Below, piece after piece: positions 18,640-27,286 of a stretch of 45,804 nucleotides of DNA (its first letter is position 1; each line of letters opens with the position of its first letter). This stretch comes from Campylobacter troglodytis (GTDB taxonomy: Bacteria; Campylobacterota; Campylobacteria; Campylobacterales; Campylobacteraceae), in the NCBI RefSeq assembly GCF_006864425.1, contig NZ_QHLI01000020.1, forward strand, positions 1-45,804, read 5' to 3'. Both the position numbers and the translations under genes were made by a program. The notes beneath the pieces were generated by a model that made no database searches, was not told where the DNA came from, and was given only the letters and a program-made list of their open reading frames with translations.

Positions 18640-18955
18640 CTTTGGGTTTCATTACCCACCCTCAACCCCTCCACACGGCAGAGGGCTTGCTTTTGGCAAA
18701 TTCTACTTCGCAAGATGTGTCAACTTTCCAAAATTACTAGCAAACTCAAAGCCACAGACAAATCCCTTGCAAGTGGGCTTAAAATCGCTGACAAGTCCCA
18801 CTCCCACGGTTTTGTGGGTGGGTAACAGAATACAGAATATAGAAAACGGATCTTCTTTTAAGCAAGGTCTGTGTTGCAATGCGTCTTTTGCAATAAAATT
18901 CCACTCACACTGCCCTTGCGTAGGGATTTTGCAACACTTGATTTGCAACTAGCTG
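18640..18955. other. Unusual, less AT-rich stretch with a long-range inverted repeat
   Basis: ttacccaccc (18652-18661) is the exact inverse of gggtgggtaa (18816-18825), with 154 bp between. The segment differs in base composition from its surroundings. Overlapping reading frames exist on both strands (up to about 177 aa) without recognisable domains or start signals, so I do not call a gene. Degenerate gaatacagaata words follow. Confidence 0.4.
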
Positions 18956-19936
18956 GGTTGATATGAATTCTAAGCTTTAGGCTTTATACTTGCAATTTTT
19001 GAAGTCTTTTGAATTTTTTAAAGTCTTTGAATTTTAGCATTTAAGGCAGAAAAACTCTTGCATTTTTATGTCTAAAATTTACTTTAATTAACACTGTAAG
19101 GCTAAAAAGCCAAAATAATTTCATAAATTCAAGCAAGTTGTCTTAATCTCAGATAAAAGTTGAATTTAAAGGCAAAATTTGGCCAAAAAGCTTGAATTTA
19201 TCATAGCAAAAGATATAAAATTCACACAATGAAAGCAAAAATTCAAAGCAAATGCTTCAATTTTAGGCAAATTCAAAGATAAGCTTTCACATTTGTGAGG
19301 TGTGGTTAACTTGGAGCGAAGCTTAATCTGCTTTTGTGGTTTTTGTTAGCGCTACGATTAAAGATCTTAAACACTCAAACCGTTTTGTTTCATTTTTTAC
19401 CTTGTTACTGTCGCAACTACAAGCAAACACACTTTGTTTTTGCTCTTTATTGTCATTGTTTAAGACTGCCTCCTTGAATTTATGTGTAGTTTAAGGAAAC
19501 ACCTTAAAAAACCAGCTCTTGCAAAGAGGGTTTGGGTATTTTGCCTTAGCAAAAAGTGAAATTCAAAAAAAGCTTGAATTTATCATAGCAAAAGATCTAA
19601 AATTCACACAATGAAAGCAAAAATTCAAAACAAAAGCCTAAATTCTAGTCATATTAAGCAAGGCAAAATATCTCGTAACTTACGCAAAATTCACAACTTC
19701 AAAGTATTTGTTCATAAATTCAATGCCTTTTAAAAAAGCCTCAAAATTCAAACTGTTTTAATTTTTAGGTCAAATTCAAGGCATTTTTTGAATTTAGCAC
19801 GAGGTTAAATCTACTTTTAAGCCTTTTTCTTTCTAAATAAAATTTACAATTTTTGAGTTTGCTTAATAAACACAAACAATGATTTTGCAGTTATTTAAAG
19901 CATATTATAGCCTTCAAGTGCTTATTTTATAAGCCC
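18956..19936. repeat. Noncoding gap with a 63-bp direct repeat
   Basis: A 63-bp segment starting aaaaagcttgaatttatcat occurs at 19185-19247 and again at 19567-19629 with one mismatch (agatata against agatcta). No supported gene lies in the interval. Confidence 0.65.
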
Positions 19937-19970
19937 TTGACATCGTTTTTTTTTTTTTTTTTGTTATTAT
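19937..19970 (+). promoter_or_regulatory. Promoter of the TRL-like lipoprotein with a T17 spacer
   Basis: A consensus -35 ttgaca (19937-19942) and a -10 tattat (19965-19970) are separated by 22 bp that include 17 consecutive Ts (19946-19962). Loss of about five Ts would give the standard 17-bp spacing, so length changes in the tract could tune or switch transcription. Confidence 0.55.
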
Positions 19971-20006
19971 GCGTTTTCAAACGACAAATTCTACAAAGGA
20001 GTATAA

Positions 20007-20363
20007 ATGTCTAAATTCAGCTTAGTTGCAAGTCTTGCTTTGTCCTCGTTAATTTTCGTGGGATGTGCTCAAAATATCGCCCGCTTTTCAGTCGCCTCCA
20101 CAAGCAATATCCCCATAGCAAACTCAACAAAAGGAGAGTATGTTATGGGCGAAGAATGTGTCAATGTAATTCTTGGTATCCCGCTAGGAAACCTACAAAA
20201 TCGCGTAAGCGGTGCGGTGGCAAAGGCACTTGAAGAAGCTCAAAAAAAGGGACAGTCAGCTGATGCCTTAACAAATGTCGATATAAGTGTTAGTTTTTGG
20301 AGTACCATCATCTATGGACGAAATTGCGTTACTGCCAAGGGACAAGCCATAGGCGTAAAATAA
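20007..20363 (+). CDS. TRL-like lipoprotein
   Basis: 118 aa with a signal peptide ending in the lipobox IFVGC (Cys20), so it is probably anchored to a membrane from the periplasmic side. The mature part has FSVASTSNIPIA and the closing GRNCVTAKGQAIG, typical of the TRL-like family (PF13146-type). No enzymatic role is known for the family. Its start has aaagga 8 nt upstream. It stands alone between long noncoding stretches and is preceded by the T17 promoter. Confidence 0.8.
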   Translation: MSKFSLVASLALSSLIFVGCAQNIARFSVASTSNIPIANSTKGEYVMGEECVNVILGIPLGNLQNRVSGAVAKALEEAQKKGQSADALTNVDISVSFWSTIIYGRNCVTAKGQAIGVK

Positions 20364-21020
20364 GCCAGGCAAAGGGTTTAAAATAAGCCTCAAATGAAAG
20401 TATAAGTCGAAATTGCCTTGTGCTTTTTTGTGAATTTTAGCTGAATTTGTAGGCTTTTTGAATTTGGCTTGGTTTGTGCGTTCAGCTTAAGAAAAACGGA
20501 ATATAGATAACGTATTTTTATTTTAGCTAGCCTTGCTTTGATAAAAATCCTTAATCCATTCTCTGTAATCCATAATCTGTTCTTCGTAATCAGTGTTCTG
20601 TATTCTGTATGCAGTTTTGATTTAATTTAACTAAAAATTCACAGCTTTGCGTGAATTTTCTCTTTCATTTTAGCTTTTTTGTGAATTTTTAGCGAAAACT
20701 CATAAAAAATTCACAGTTTATGTGAATTTATGAATTTTCACTTTTTGCTAAGCTTGTTAAAATTGAAAGGCTTTGGTTCTTGCTTTAATCTTTTTGGTGT
20801 TGAAGTTTGTCAATTTTTGAAAAAAATTCACATCTTTGCGTGAATTTTCTCTTTCATCTTAGCGTTTTTGTGAATTTTTAGCAAAAACTCACAAAAAATT
20901 CACAGTTTGCGTGAATTTTAATTTAAGTGCTTGAAGTTAAATTCTAGTGAATTTTTTGATATTTTTAAGGTAGATTTTTGCTATATCTTAAACATTCATG
21001 CTTTTGAATTTTTGGGAAAA
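20364..21020. repeat. Noncoding gap with duplicated hairpin block
   Basis: A block of about 97 bp (20633-20729) recurs at 20822-20918 with few changes. Each block holds two stem-loops of the form aaattcac-gtgaattt. They lie downstream of both the lipoprotein (plus) and fliP (minus), so they may serve as two-way terminators. Degenerate ttctgtattctgta words (20554-20612) precede them. Confidence 0.6.
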
Positions 21021-21773
21021 TTATCCCGTAAGCTGGGCTATATTATAGCTTTCAACTAGCTTTTGTACCAATAAATTCCACCCATCGACAAGGACAAAGA
21101 TTAAAAGCTTAAAGGGCAAGGAGATCATCACAGGTGGTAGCATCATCATACCCATAGACATTAGCACAGAACTTACAACCATATCTATGACAAGAAAGGG
21201 CAAATATATGAGAAAGCCTATCTCAAAGGCGGTTTTAAGCTCTGAAATCATAAAGGCTGGCACTATGATGGTAAGTGGGACATCCTCAACTGTGTTTGGA
21301 TTTGGCAAATTTCTGATGCGGTAAAAGAGGGCTAGATCCTTTTCTCTGGTATTTGCAAGCATAAAGTCCTTAAAGGGTCTGCTTGCTCTATTAAAGGCTT
21401 CCTCATAGCCTATTTCCTCTGCTAAATAGGGTCTTACACCCTCATCGTAGGCTCTATTTGCCGTTGGTTCCATTATAAAAAAGGTTAAAATCAAGGCAAA
21501 GGTTATTAATATGGTATTTGGAGGCATTGTAGTTGTACCCATAGCCTGTCTTAAAAAAGAAAAAACGACAACAAGCCTTAAAAAAGAGGTCATTGCAAAA
21601 ACTATGGTGGGTGCAAGGGCTAGTATGGTTAAGACTATGACTATGTTTAGCACTGTTACAAGCTGGGTGGGGGTATTGGGTGCGCTGAGGCTTAAATTCA
21701 CAGTTGGTATGGTAGCCTCTGGAGCAGCCAAAACAGAGCCAAAAAACAAGGCTAGTAAAAGAATTTTTTTCAA
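21021..21773 (-). CDS. fliP: Flagellar type III export membrane protein FliP
   Basis: 250 aa. A cleavable-type N-terminal signal (MKKILLLALFFGSVLA) is followed by membrane segments, with MTSFLRLVVVFSFLRQAMG near residue 62-80 and the conserved C-terminal block MSMGMMMLPPVMISLPFKLL. FliP forms, with FliQ and FliR, the export gate core of the flagellar secretion apparatus. It is not in a flagellar operon here, as is common in Campylobacter, and has its own -10 box upstream. Confidence 0.97.
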   Translation of the reverse strand: MKKILLLALFFGSVLAAPEATIPTVNLSLSAPNTPTQLVTVLNIVIVLTILALAPTIVFAMTSFLRLVVVFSFLRQAMGTTTMPPNTILITFALILTFFIMEPTANRAYDEGVRPYLAEEIGYEEAFNRASRPFKDFMLANTREKDLALFYRIRNLPNPNTVEDVPLTIIVPAFMISELKTAFEIGFLIYLPFLVIDMVVSSVLMSMGMMMLPPVMISLPFKLLIFVLVDGWNLLVQKLVESYNIAQLTG

Positions 21774-21835
21774 AACAAAACCTTAAAAGCTTTCTAGCCT
21801 AAAATGCCTAAGAACTAGCATTTTTAAGCCTTGTC

Positions 21836-21841
21836 ATTATA
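21836..21841 (-). promoter_or_regulatory. -10 element for fliP
   Basis: tataat on the minus strand, about 63 nt upstream of the fliP start. Confidence 0.4.
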
Positions 21842-22235
21842 GCTAAAATATACTTCTTTTTGGATTAAAGCTTGAATTTAGTTTTTAGCACTTGAAAAAG
21901 GCTTAACTTTAAATAAGTCTTTTTCAACAAAACTTAAATTTAAGCTTTTTACTTAGCTTGAAAGGATGAAGTTTAAGGCGATTGATACTTTTAGCTAAAA
22001 TGAGCTAGGATTTTTCCTAAGCCATTTTAACAAAATTTTATACAAATTTTCATTCTTAACTTTTACATTAGATCGAAATTCACTCTCTTTCAAATGTGTG
22101 AAAAATTCCTTTGCCGTGAAACCCCTTAATCTAGCCTTTGTAAGGTCCCCAGAAATTCACAATTTCGTTGATATGGCTTCGTCCATTTGCAAACTCAAAT
22201 TTGGCGTGTTTTACCCTGTAATGTGCCTTTGCTCC

Positions 22236-22268
22236 TTCTTGTAAAGTTGCGAGCCTAGCGTTGTAAAA
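22236..22268 (-). repeat. Mini-insert, site 4, in IS-3
   Basis: On the minus strand ttacaacgctaggc...acaagaa lies between GGTGGATTTT and GGAGCAAAGG, the VD-G position of the transposase. Boundaries are good to a few bases. Confidence 0.7.
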
Positions 22269-22412
22269 AATCCACCAAGGCACCGTAGGCTTTGAAGCTC
22301 TCCTGAAATTGTGGTGTTTAGGGCATCTGCAAAGTCCCTTATAATCGGCAATAGCTCTTTGACAGAGCAAGTGTTTTAGCGTATAAACGCTAGCCTAGCG
22401 TTTTAACATACC

Positions 22413-22447
22413 TTCTTGTAAAGGGACGAGTGCATAGCACGAAGTAA
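22413..22447 (-). repeat. Mini-insert, site 3, in IS-3
   Basis: 35 nt on the minus strand, ttacttcgtgctatg...ttacaagaa, just before GGTATG. The same position is occupied in IS-2 and IS-5. Confidence 0.75.
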
Positions 22448-22497
22448 AAATTTTTGCGACCAGCCCCTCGCTCACATTTGCCCCTTACTCTTTTAGC

Positions 22498-22533
22498 TTC
22501 TTTGGCTAGCAGTTGCAAGACGAAACGAAGTAA
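22498..22533 (-). repeat. Mini-insert, site 2, in IS-3
   Basis: 36 nt on the minus strand, ttacttcgtttcg...ccaaagaa, after GAGAGTTATTTT (the ESYF codons) and before gctaaaagagt. At 36 nt it keeps the reading frame, so ESYF and KRVRGK stay in one frame. Confidence 0.75.
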
Positions 22534-22910
22534 AAAATAACTCTCATCAACCTCAACCACCCATTTTCTAAAGAAACTTCGTTTTGCTAATTTTTTCACA
22601 TTCTTTGGCTATCAAAAGTTTGCTGCACAATTGCATTCACACAAGGGCGAGAAACCTTGCAAAGAGGGTAATTTTGCTTACGCAAATGTCAGCACAAAAA
22701 AACACTCTAAAATTTGTCTAAATTTCCGCTTTCAAATATAGGGCAAAAATATATACTAAGATCGATTTTACCAAGCTTTGGGCTGTAATTATATCAGCTA
22801 AAAGTATCAATCGCCAAGTTTAATGTGCCAAGCTCACATAAGATAAAATGACAAAGCTTACAAGACTTGTATAAATTTAAGCGCCTTTTAAATACTGTTG
22901 ATATGTTTAG

Positions 22911-23045
22911 GGCACTTGATGCTTTGAGCTAAAATTACATATGATTTTTACACAGTCATTTTGATAATATTTTAGGCAAATTTTTATTCTTAATGTTGGT
23001 AATATATAGAAATTTGCTTGCCTTCAAATGATGATAAAAAGGTGA
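22911..23045. mobile_element. Fossil end of an IS-3-type element
   Basis: ggcacttgatgctttgagc (22911-22929) and the following DNA to about 23045 align loosely with the left end of IS-3 and its next 110 bp, including the ttattcttaa and cttgccttcaaatg words. No partner end was found. The rest of the gap up to 23405 shows nothing else. Confidence 0.5.
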
Positions 23046-23405
23046 ATAAATACCTTATCAAAGAAAATTCAAATACAGTATAAATCTATCAAAGCCTTCG
23101 GCAATGGTGGATAGCTTTACAAAGCAATGTCTTAACCCTTGCAATGCCATTTTTTATTTAAAATTGCAACAAGTGAGGCAAAAAGCTTTCAAAGCCCTTT
23201 GTATGAGTTTGCCTATTTAGAAATTCGTTTATTTTCACTCTATAAATTTATTTTGACATCATCTTAAAAACTTACAAGTGTTGCAAGGTAAAAGTGCCTT
23301 AAATATTATAATTTTCTTGTTAAAAATTCTAAAACAAGCTTTGCTTGTTTTGGACATTAATTTAAAAAATGTTAAATTGAAATTTGAATTTGTTAAAATA
23401 AATTT

Positions 23406-23565
23406 GGCTCTTTTTCAAAAAAGTGTTGATTTGTAATTAGCGAGCCTACGGACGAAGAGGCAATAACTCAAGGCATTTCTTTATAAATTCGTAGATTCTT
23501 AGCACTTGCTCACAATAACAAATATGGTATTTTGTCTAAAATCAATACTTTTTTAAAAAAGAGTC
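23406..23565. mobile_element. MITE-B, 160 bp, with 8-bp target duplication
   Basis: The termini ggctctttttcaaaaaag (left) and the near-perfect inverse ttttttaaaaaagagtc (right) enclose 160 bp without an ORF. Perfect duplications ataaattt flank it at 23398-23405 and 23566-23573. The right arm (tggtattttgtctaaaatca) is shared word for word with MITE-A. Confidence 0.87.
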
Positions 23566-23719
23566 ATAAATTTATGTTTAGCTGATGTTCTTATAAGCTT
23601 TTCTAGCTTATTTGCTAAATGAAAAAAGGGCTGAAATTTTTGAGATCTAAATGCCAAAAATAGCATATGAAGAATGTTTGACTAAAATGATAAAAGCTTA
23701 TTTATGTAATTAAAGTAAA

Positions 23720-23908
23720 TCATTCTTGCTTTTTTCTTAGCTCATGGTTTTCTATCAACAAAACACTAACTATCAAAAGCAAAAGCCCAGGTGTAGCACC
23801 TAAGCATAAAAAAGAAAATGAAAAACTATGATTTGTAAAAAAATAAAAGGCACCAAAAATAAGCAAGGCAAGGGACATACCCTTTAAAAACTCGTAAAAA
23901 TAAATCAT
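23720..23908 (-). CDS. Small membrane protein next to atpB (Cj1203c-like)
   Basis: 62 aa with two hydrophobic segments (about 10-25 and 30-52) and a charged tail ENHELRKKQE. It follows atpB in the same direction with a 28-bp gap, so it is probably co-transcribed. As I remember, C. jejuni has a small integral membrane protein at this place (Cj1203c). No function is known; a role in membrane assembly near the ATP synthase is only a guess. Confidence 0.72.
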   Translation of the reverse strand: MIYFYEFLKGMSLALLIFGAFYFFTNHSFSFSFLCLGATPGLLLLIVSVLLIENHELRKKQE

Positions 23909-23936
23909 ACAGTAAATTTTACTTAGCAGAATTTAC

Positions 23937-24617
23937 TCAATGCCCCTCGCTGATCGCAGTTGCACCTGCTAGATACACATAGGTTAGTATCATAAAGATA
24001 AAGGTTTGTAAAAATGCCATAAAGGTAAGCAAAACATAGGCTGGAAGTGGAGCTATCCAAGGAACCAAGGCCAGGATCACAGCTAAAAAGAGATCATCTC
24101 CTTTTATATTTCCAAACAAACGAAAGGAAAGAGAAATTACCCTTGAAAAATGAGAAACTATTTCTATGGGAAACATAAGCGGAGCAATGGCTGGAACAGG
24201 ACCCATAAAATGTGCAAAATACTTAAAAAAGCCCTGAGTGCGAATGCCTTCAAAATGATAATACACAAAGACTGTAATGGCCATAGTTGCAGTTAAATTT
24301 AGGCTTGCTGTGGGTGCTTCAAAGCCTGGGATGATGCCTATTATGTTACTAAAAAAGACTATAAAGCCTATGGTGGCAACCAAGGGCAGATACTTTCTAG
24401 CTGCCTTTTCACTTCCCATAGTGTCGCGTCCCATACTTACAATGCCTTCCAAATAAGCCTCTGCCAAATTTTGAACGCCTCTTGGCACAAGCTGCATAGA
24501 ACCAGTAGCAAACTTAGCCAAAAGTACCGAGATGATGGCAACTAAGCCTAAATGAAAAAAATAAGCAAAGGTGTGGCTTGGATCTATAAAGGAGCTGAAT
24601 AGAAATAAGTCTTTCAT
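23937..24617 (-). CDS. atpB: ATP synthase F0 subunit a
   Basis: 226 aa, normal for epsilonproteobacterial AtpB. It is the proton-channel half of the F0 motor in the inner membrane. The essential Arg is residue 166 in [15 protein letters not shown], and the preceding [12 protein letters not shown] helix is conserved. Other atp genes are elsewhere, as in Campylobacter. A tataat box (24645-24650, minus strand) lies about 30 nt upstream, with agga at the ribosome-binding site. Confidence 0.96.
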   Translation of the reverse strand: MKDLFLFSSFIDPSHTFAYFFHLGLVAIISVLLAKFATGSMQLVPRGVQNLAEAYLEGIVSMGRDTMGSEKAARKYLPLVATIGFIVFFSNIIGIIPGFEAPTASLNLTATMAITVFVYYHFEGIRTQGFFKYFAHFMGPVPAIAPLMFPIEIVSHFSRVISLSFRLFGNIKGDDLFLAVILALVPWIAPLPAYVLLTFMAFLQTFIFMILTYVYLAGATAISEGH

Positions 24618-24644
24618 TGTATATCCTAGTAAGAAATTTCATTT

Positions 24645-24650
24645 ATTATA
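24645..24650 (-). promoter_or_regulatory. -10 element for atpB
   Basis: tataat on the minus strand, preceded by a gtgt(t) stretch, about 28 nt before the atpB start. Confidence 0.55.
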
Positions 24651-24837
24651 ACACAATTTACTTAAAATATCACTTGATTTTGTTAAAAATCTTAGTTTTA
24701 AAAATAGCTCTTTCATAAAAAGCATTTATCTTAGCTAGTGTATCGTTAGCTTAGTGTTTCAAATAGTAGCTTCTTTATAAAACAAAGTAGTTTGCTACAA
24801 CATAAGTTTTCATCAAACGAAGTTTATCTAGAAAGAC

Positions 24838-25302
24838 GGTCGATATTTTTAGCTAAATTAGATCTAAAAGCTTGATAAAATCTATCTTAATATATTTTGC
24901 CTTTGAAAGAGAAAATTTAAGGAATTTGTAGAGTGTTTTTGTGCCGATCTTTGTGTAAGCAAAATTACCCTTTTATGTAAAATTTTTAGTGTTTGCGTGA
25001 ATGTAACCTTGCAGCAAAGTTTTAATCGCAAAAGAATGTGAGAAGCTTTCTAAAATGAGTGGTGAGATTGAATAGGGTGAGAGTTATTTTTTTGCTTCCT
25101 TGCTCTCGCAACTGCGTAGTAGAAGTGGACTTGCAAAGGCTATCTTAGGTGGTTTCACAAAATTAAAAAGGAATTTTTTACGCACTTAAAAGAAGCCAAA
25201 CTTAGATCTAAGATCAAGCTTAAAAATGAAAATTTGTATAAAATTTTGTCAAAATGGCTTAGGAAGATCATGGGCAATTTTAGGCTAAAATTATCAAGCA
25301 CC
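24838..25302 (+). mobile_element. IS1595-type fossil IS-4, internally deleted
   Basis: The degenerate ends ggtcgatatttttagc (24838) and the inverse of ggtgcttgataattttagc (ending 25302) are of the IS-3 type. Only traces of the transposase remain: SGEIE then a stop, ESYF, and a C-terminal stretch like KIKKEFFTHLKEAKLR. A 34-nt mini-insert (25091-25124) joins the ESYF site directly to the DNA after the IENFWG site. No target duplication is visible. The rest of the gap (24651-24837, 25303-25497) is noncoding. Confidence 0.7.
25091..25124 (+). repeat. Mini-insert at a site 2/site 5 junction in IS-4
   Basis: 34 nt, tttgcttccttgctc...gtagtagaa. The left flank is GAGAGTTATTTT (site 2) and the right flank gtggacttgcaaaggc matches the DNA after site 5. 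Confidence 0.7.
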
Positions 25303-25497
25303 TAGAATTTGAAAGAAATTTTTGTTTGCTACGCAAGCTCAAAATGACATTTTTATACTAAGCCAAGTAGCTAAAATTTGGCTTTTTAGCAAATAGAGCT
25401 TCTTTGTAAAAAAGAGATTTTGCTATCTAAAAAAAGCTTAAAATGACAAATTTATGTGGCAAATCAAGTTGTTTAAAAAAGCCTTTAAGGTGCTTAA

Positions 25498-26160
25498 TCA
25501 CCTCTTCTTTGCCATCTTTAAAAAAAGCTTCAAGGCTCTTTTTTCTTTGTGGCTTATCTTGTAATAAATTAATTCTTTAAGATAAAACTGTATGTCTTTT
25601 ATGCTTATTTGTCTTGTGTTTGAGTAGTTTTGAAGTATGTATCTTGGGATGAAAATTTTCTTTCTTAAAAAGGGCTTTAAGATCCTTGCAAAATATGCCT
25701 TATTTTTTGTGCAAGAAAATCTTGCAAAAACAAAGGGAAGCTTGGTTTTTTCATACCAAAGGCTGCAAAGATCTATGAACTCGCTTGGATCTTGAAGATA
25801 GGCTCTAAGCGCCCTATCTCCTATGATCACCTCTCCTCTTGCTTGAAGTGCTAAGGCTAGGGCATTTGAGCTAGCTGATGCCTTGTCTTTTTTATCTTGG
25901 CTATTTTTTCTAAGAATAACGCTTTGAACCCTTTTATTTGCACAAATTCCTAAATCAAGGCTTTTATACTTTCTCCTAGCACTTTCTATGCTTGAAATCA
26001 CCGCCGCATCAACTCTTCTATAAAACAAATCCTTATTCAGCTTACTTGGCACACCTTTTTTATACTCACTTGCCTTTTTTAAGCCACTTGGAAGGGGGTA
26101 TTTTTTAAGATAAATATGCAAGGGCAAGAGGTTGATAAAGTCTATTTTGCCAAAGATCAT
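25498..26160 (-). CDS. mqnA: Chorismate dehydratase of the futalosine menaquinone pathway
   Basis: 220 aa, of the MqnA/MqnD periplasmic-binding-fold family. The enzyme dehydrates chorismate to 3-[(1-carboxyvinyl)oxy]benzoate, first step of menaquinone synthesis in Campylobacter and Helicobacter. It opens GKIDFINLLPLHIYL as in other MqnA proteins, with the VDAAVISSIESAR block (about 51-63) and IGDRALRAYL after it. It is somewhat shorter than the more usual 230-280 aa and very Lys-rich. It is monocistronic here, bordered by IS-4 and IS-5. MqnA is preferred over MqnD from the opening motif. Confidence 0.85.
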   Translation of the reverse strand: MIFGKIDFINLLPLHIYLKKYPLPSGLKKASEYKKGVPSKLNKDLFYRRVDAAVISSIESARRKYKSLDLGICANKRVQSVILRKNSQDKKDKASASSNALALALQARGEVIIGDRALRAYLQDPSEFIDLCSLWYEKTKLPFVFARFSCTKNKAYFARILKPFLRKKIFIPRYILQNYSNTRQISIKDIQFYLKELIYYKISHKEKRALKLFLKMAKKR

Positions 26161-26633
26161 TCTAGCTCCTTTGGATAATTTACTTGTAAAACAAGTTTAA
26201 ATTCAAGCTTTTTCATACATAAATTCAAAAAAAATAACTTCAAAACAGTGAAACTCAACATTGCAATTTATTTTTATAAAAATATGACAGTTAAAATTCA
26301 CTCAAGGCTTGAATTTTTTACACGCAAAATTTGGCCTTGAATTTAAAGATAGCTTAAGCAAAAAATTCAAGGCTTGATTATAAACAAGGCTCAATTAAAC
26401 TTAACAGGATTTTCTCTTATCAATTTTAGCAAGTTTTGATAAAGATTTTGTCCCAAATTTTTCGTCTCAATTCTGTTTCCTTTAAGTGAAGGATAAAATT
26501 TTCTCTTTTAGCCCTTAAATTTCGCTAAACTAAACTTCGCAAAGCCCTAGAAATTCACAATTTCGTTTATGTGATTTCGTCCATTTGCAAACTAGTTTTT
26601 GGAGTGCTTTACCCTATAATGTGCCTTTGCTCC

Positions 26634-26665
26634 TTCTTGCAAAGTTGCAAGACAAAACGAAGCAA
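26634..26665 (-). repeat. Mini-insert, site 4, in IS-5
   Basis: 32 nt on the minus strand, ttgcttcgttttg...ttgcaagaa, before GGAGCAAAGGCACATTAT. Confidence 0.72.
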
Positions 26666-26818
26666 AAAATCCACCAAACCATCGTAGGCTTTGAAGCTTT
26701 CCTGTAAATTTCACTTTCTTTAAGTTCTGAAAATTCCTTTATTATGGGCTGCAACTCTTTGACAGAGCAATGTTTGACGATTTGCGTATAAACTCGTGCG
26801 ATTGCATTTTAGCAAACC

Positions 26819-26854
26819 TTTTGCTTGCAGTTACGAGTGCGTAGCACGAAGTAA
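26819..26854 (-). repeat. Mini-insert, site 3, in IS-5
   Basis: 36 nt on the minus strand, ttacttcgtgctacg...caagcaaaa, after ACACCTGTGTTT and before GGTTTGC. Confidence 0.75.
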
Positions 26855-27058
26855 AAACACAGGTGTCTTTTTTCCAGCCCCACGACCACGCTTGTCACGC
26901 ACTCTGCGAGCACCAAAGTAGCTCTCACCCTCTTCGATTTCACCGCTGAGATTTTTTCGCATTTTTTGGCTATCAAAATGCGAATTTGCTTGAAAATTTT
27001 GCACAAACTTTGATGACGAATTTGACAAAGTTCAGCGATTTTTTTGCCTCTAAATCAA

Positions 27059-27092
27059 TTCTTGCAAAGGGACGAGCCGTAAGGCGAAGTAA
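27059..27092 (-). repeat. Mini-insert, site 1, in IS-5
   Basis: 34 nt on the minus strand, ttacttcgccttacgg...gcaagaa, after TGCGTTATTTT. It shares its first 17 bases with the insert at the same site in IS-6. Confidence 0.78.
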
Positions 27093-27286
27093 AAAATAAC
27101 GCAAAATTTCCCTAAATTATATCTGCGAAATTTGGGAACTGACTATGTATGTGTTTTTCATAGGCGTTAACTTAAAAACCTTTCAATTTGGTTTAAGTTT
27201 AATTGAGCCAAAATAAAGTTTAAAACAAAGCTTAATATTTTAACAAAGCTCAAACTAGTTCTATTAAGAAGTTTTAAGCTTTAAAT

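Larger units (their letters stand above)
21978..22815 (-). mobile_element. IS1595-type element IS-3, complete ends, 8-bp target duplication
   Basis: 838 bp bounded by ggcgattgatacttttagc at 21978 and its inverse ending at 22815, with perfect aagtttaa duplications at 21970-21977 and 22816-22823. The transposase reads right to left and is broken. It holds VDESYF, then an insert, then KRVRGK, and KAHYRVKHAKFEFANGRSHIN towards the end. Three mini-inserts (22236-22268, 22413-22447, 22498-22533) interrupt it. The region of site 5 (NFWG) is uninterrupted. The clean ends suggest a fairly recent arrival of an already broken copy, moved in trans. Confidence 0.88.
26388..27209 (-). mobile_element. IS1595-type element remnant IS-5
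   Basis: The ends ggctcaattaaacttaa (26388) and its inverse (ending 27209) bound 822 bp. The flanking octamers (ataaacaa and aaaataaa) do not match well. The minus-strand transposase shows a start-like RKISAVKSK region, ESYFGARRVRDKRGRGAGKK, and further pieces, but is split by inserts at 27059-27092, 26819-26854 and 26634-26665 and by stops. The ESYFG site and the NFWG site are uninterrupted. Non-functional. Confidence 0.85.

Noticed and set aside
18419-18952. 177-aa plus-strand frame
   Set aside because: No start signals, no domain, and it runs across several dispersed repeats and the GC-richer stretch.
22390-22599. 69-aa minus-strand protein with ESYFLLRF and KRVRGKCERG
   Set aside because: It is the IS-3 transposase read through a 36-nt mini-insert and into another insert, not an independent gene.
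26809-27028. 65-aa minus-strand proteins in two frames
   Set aside because: Fragments of the IS-5 transposase; they end in insert sequence.
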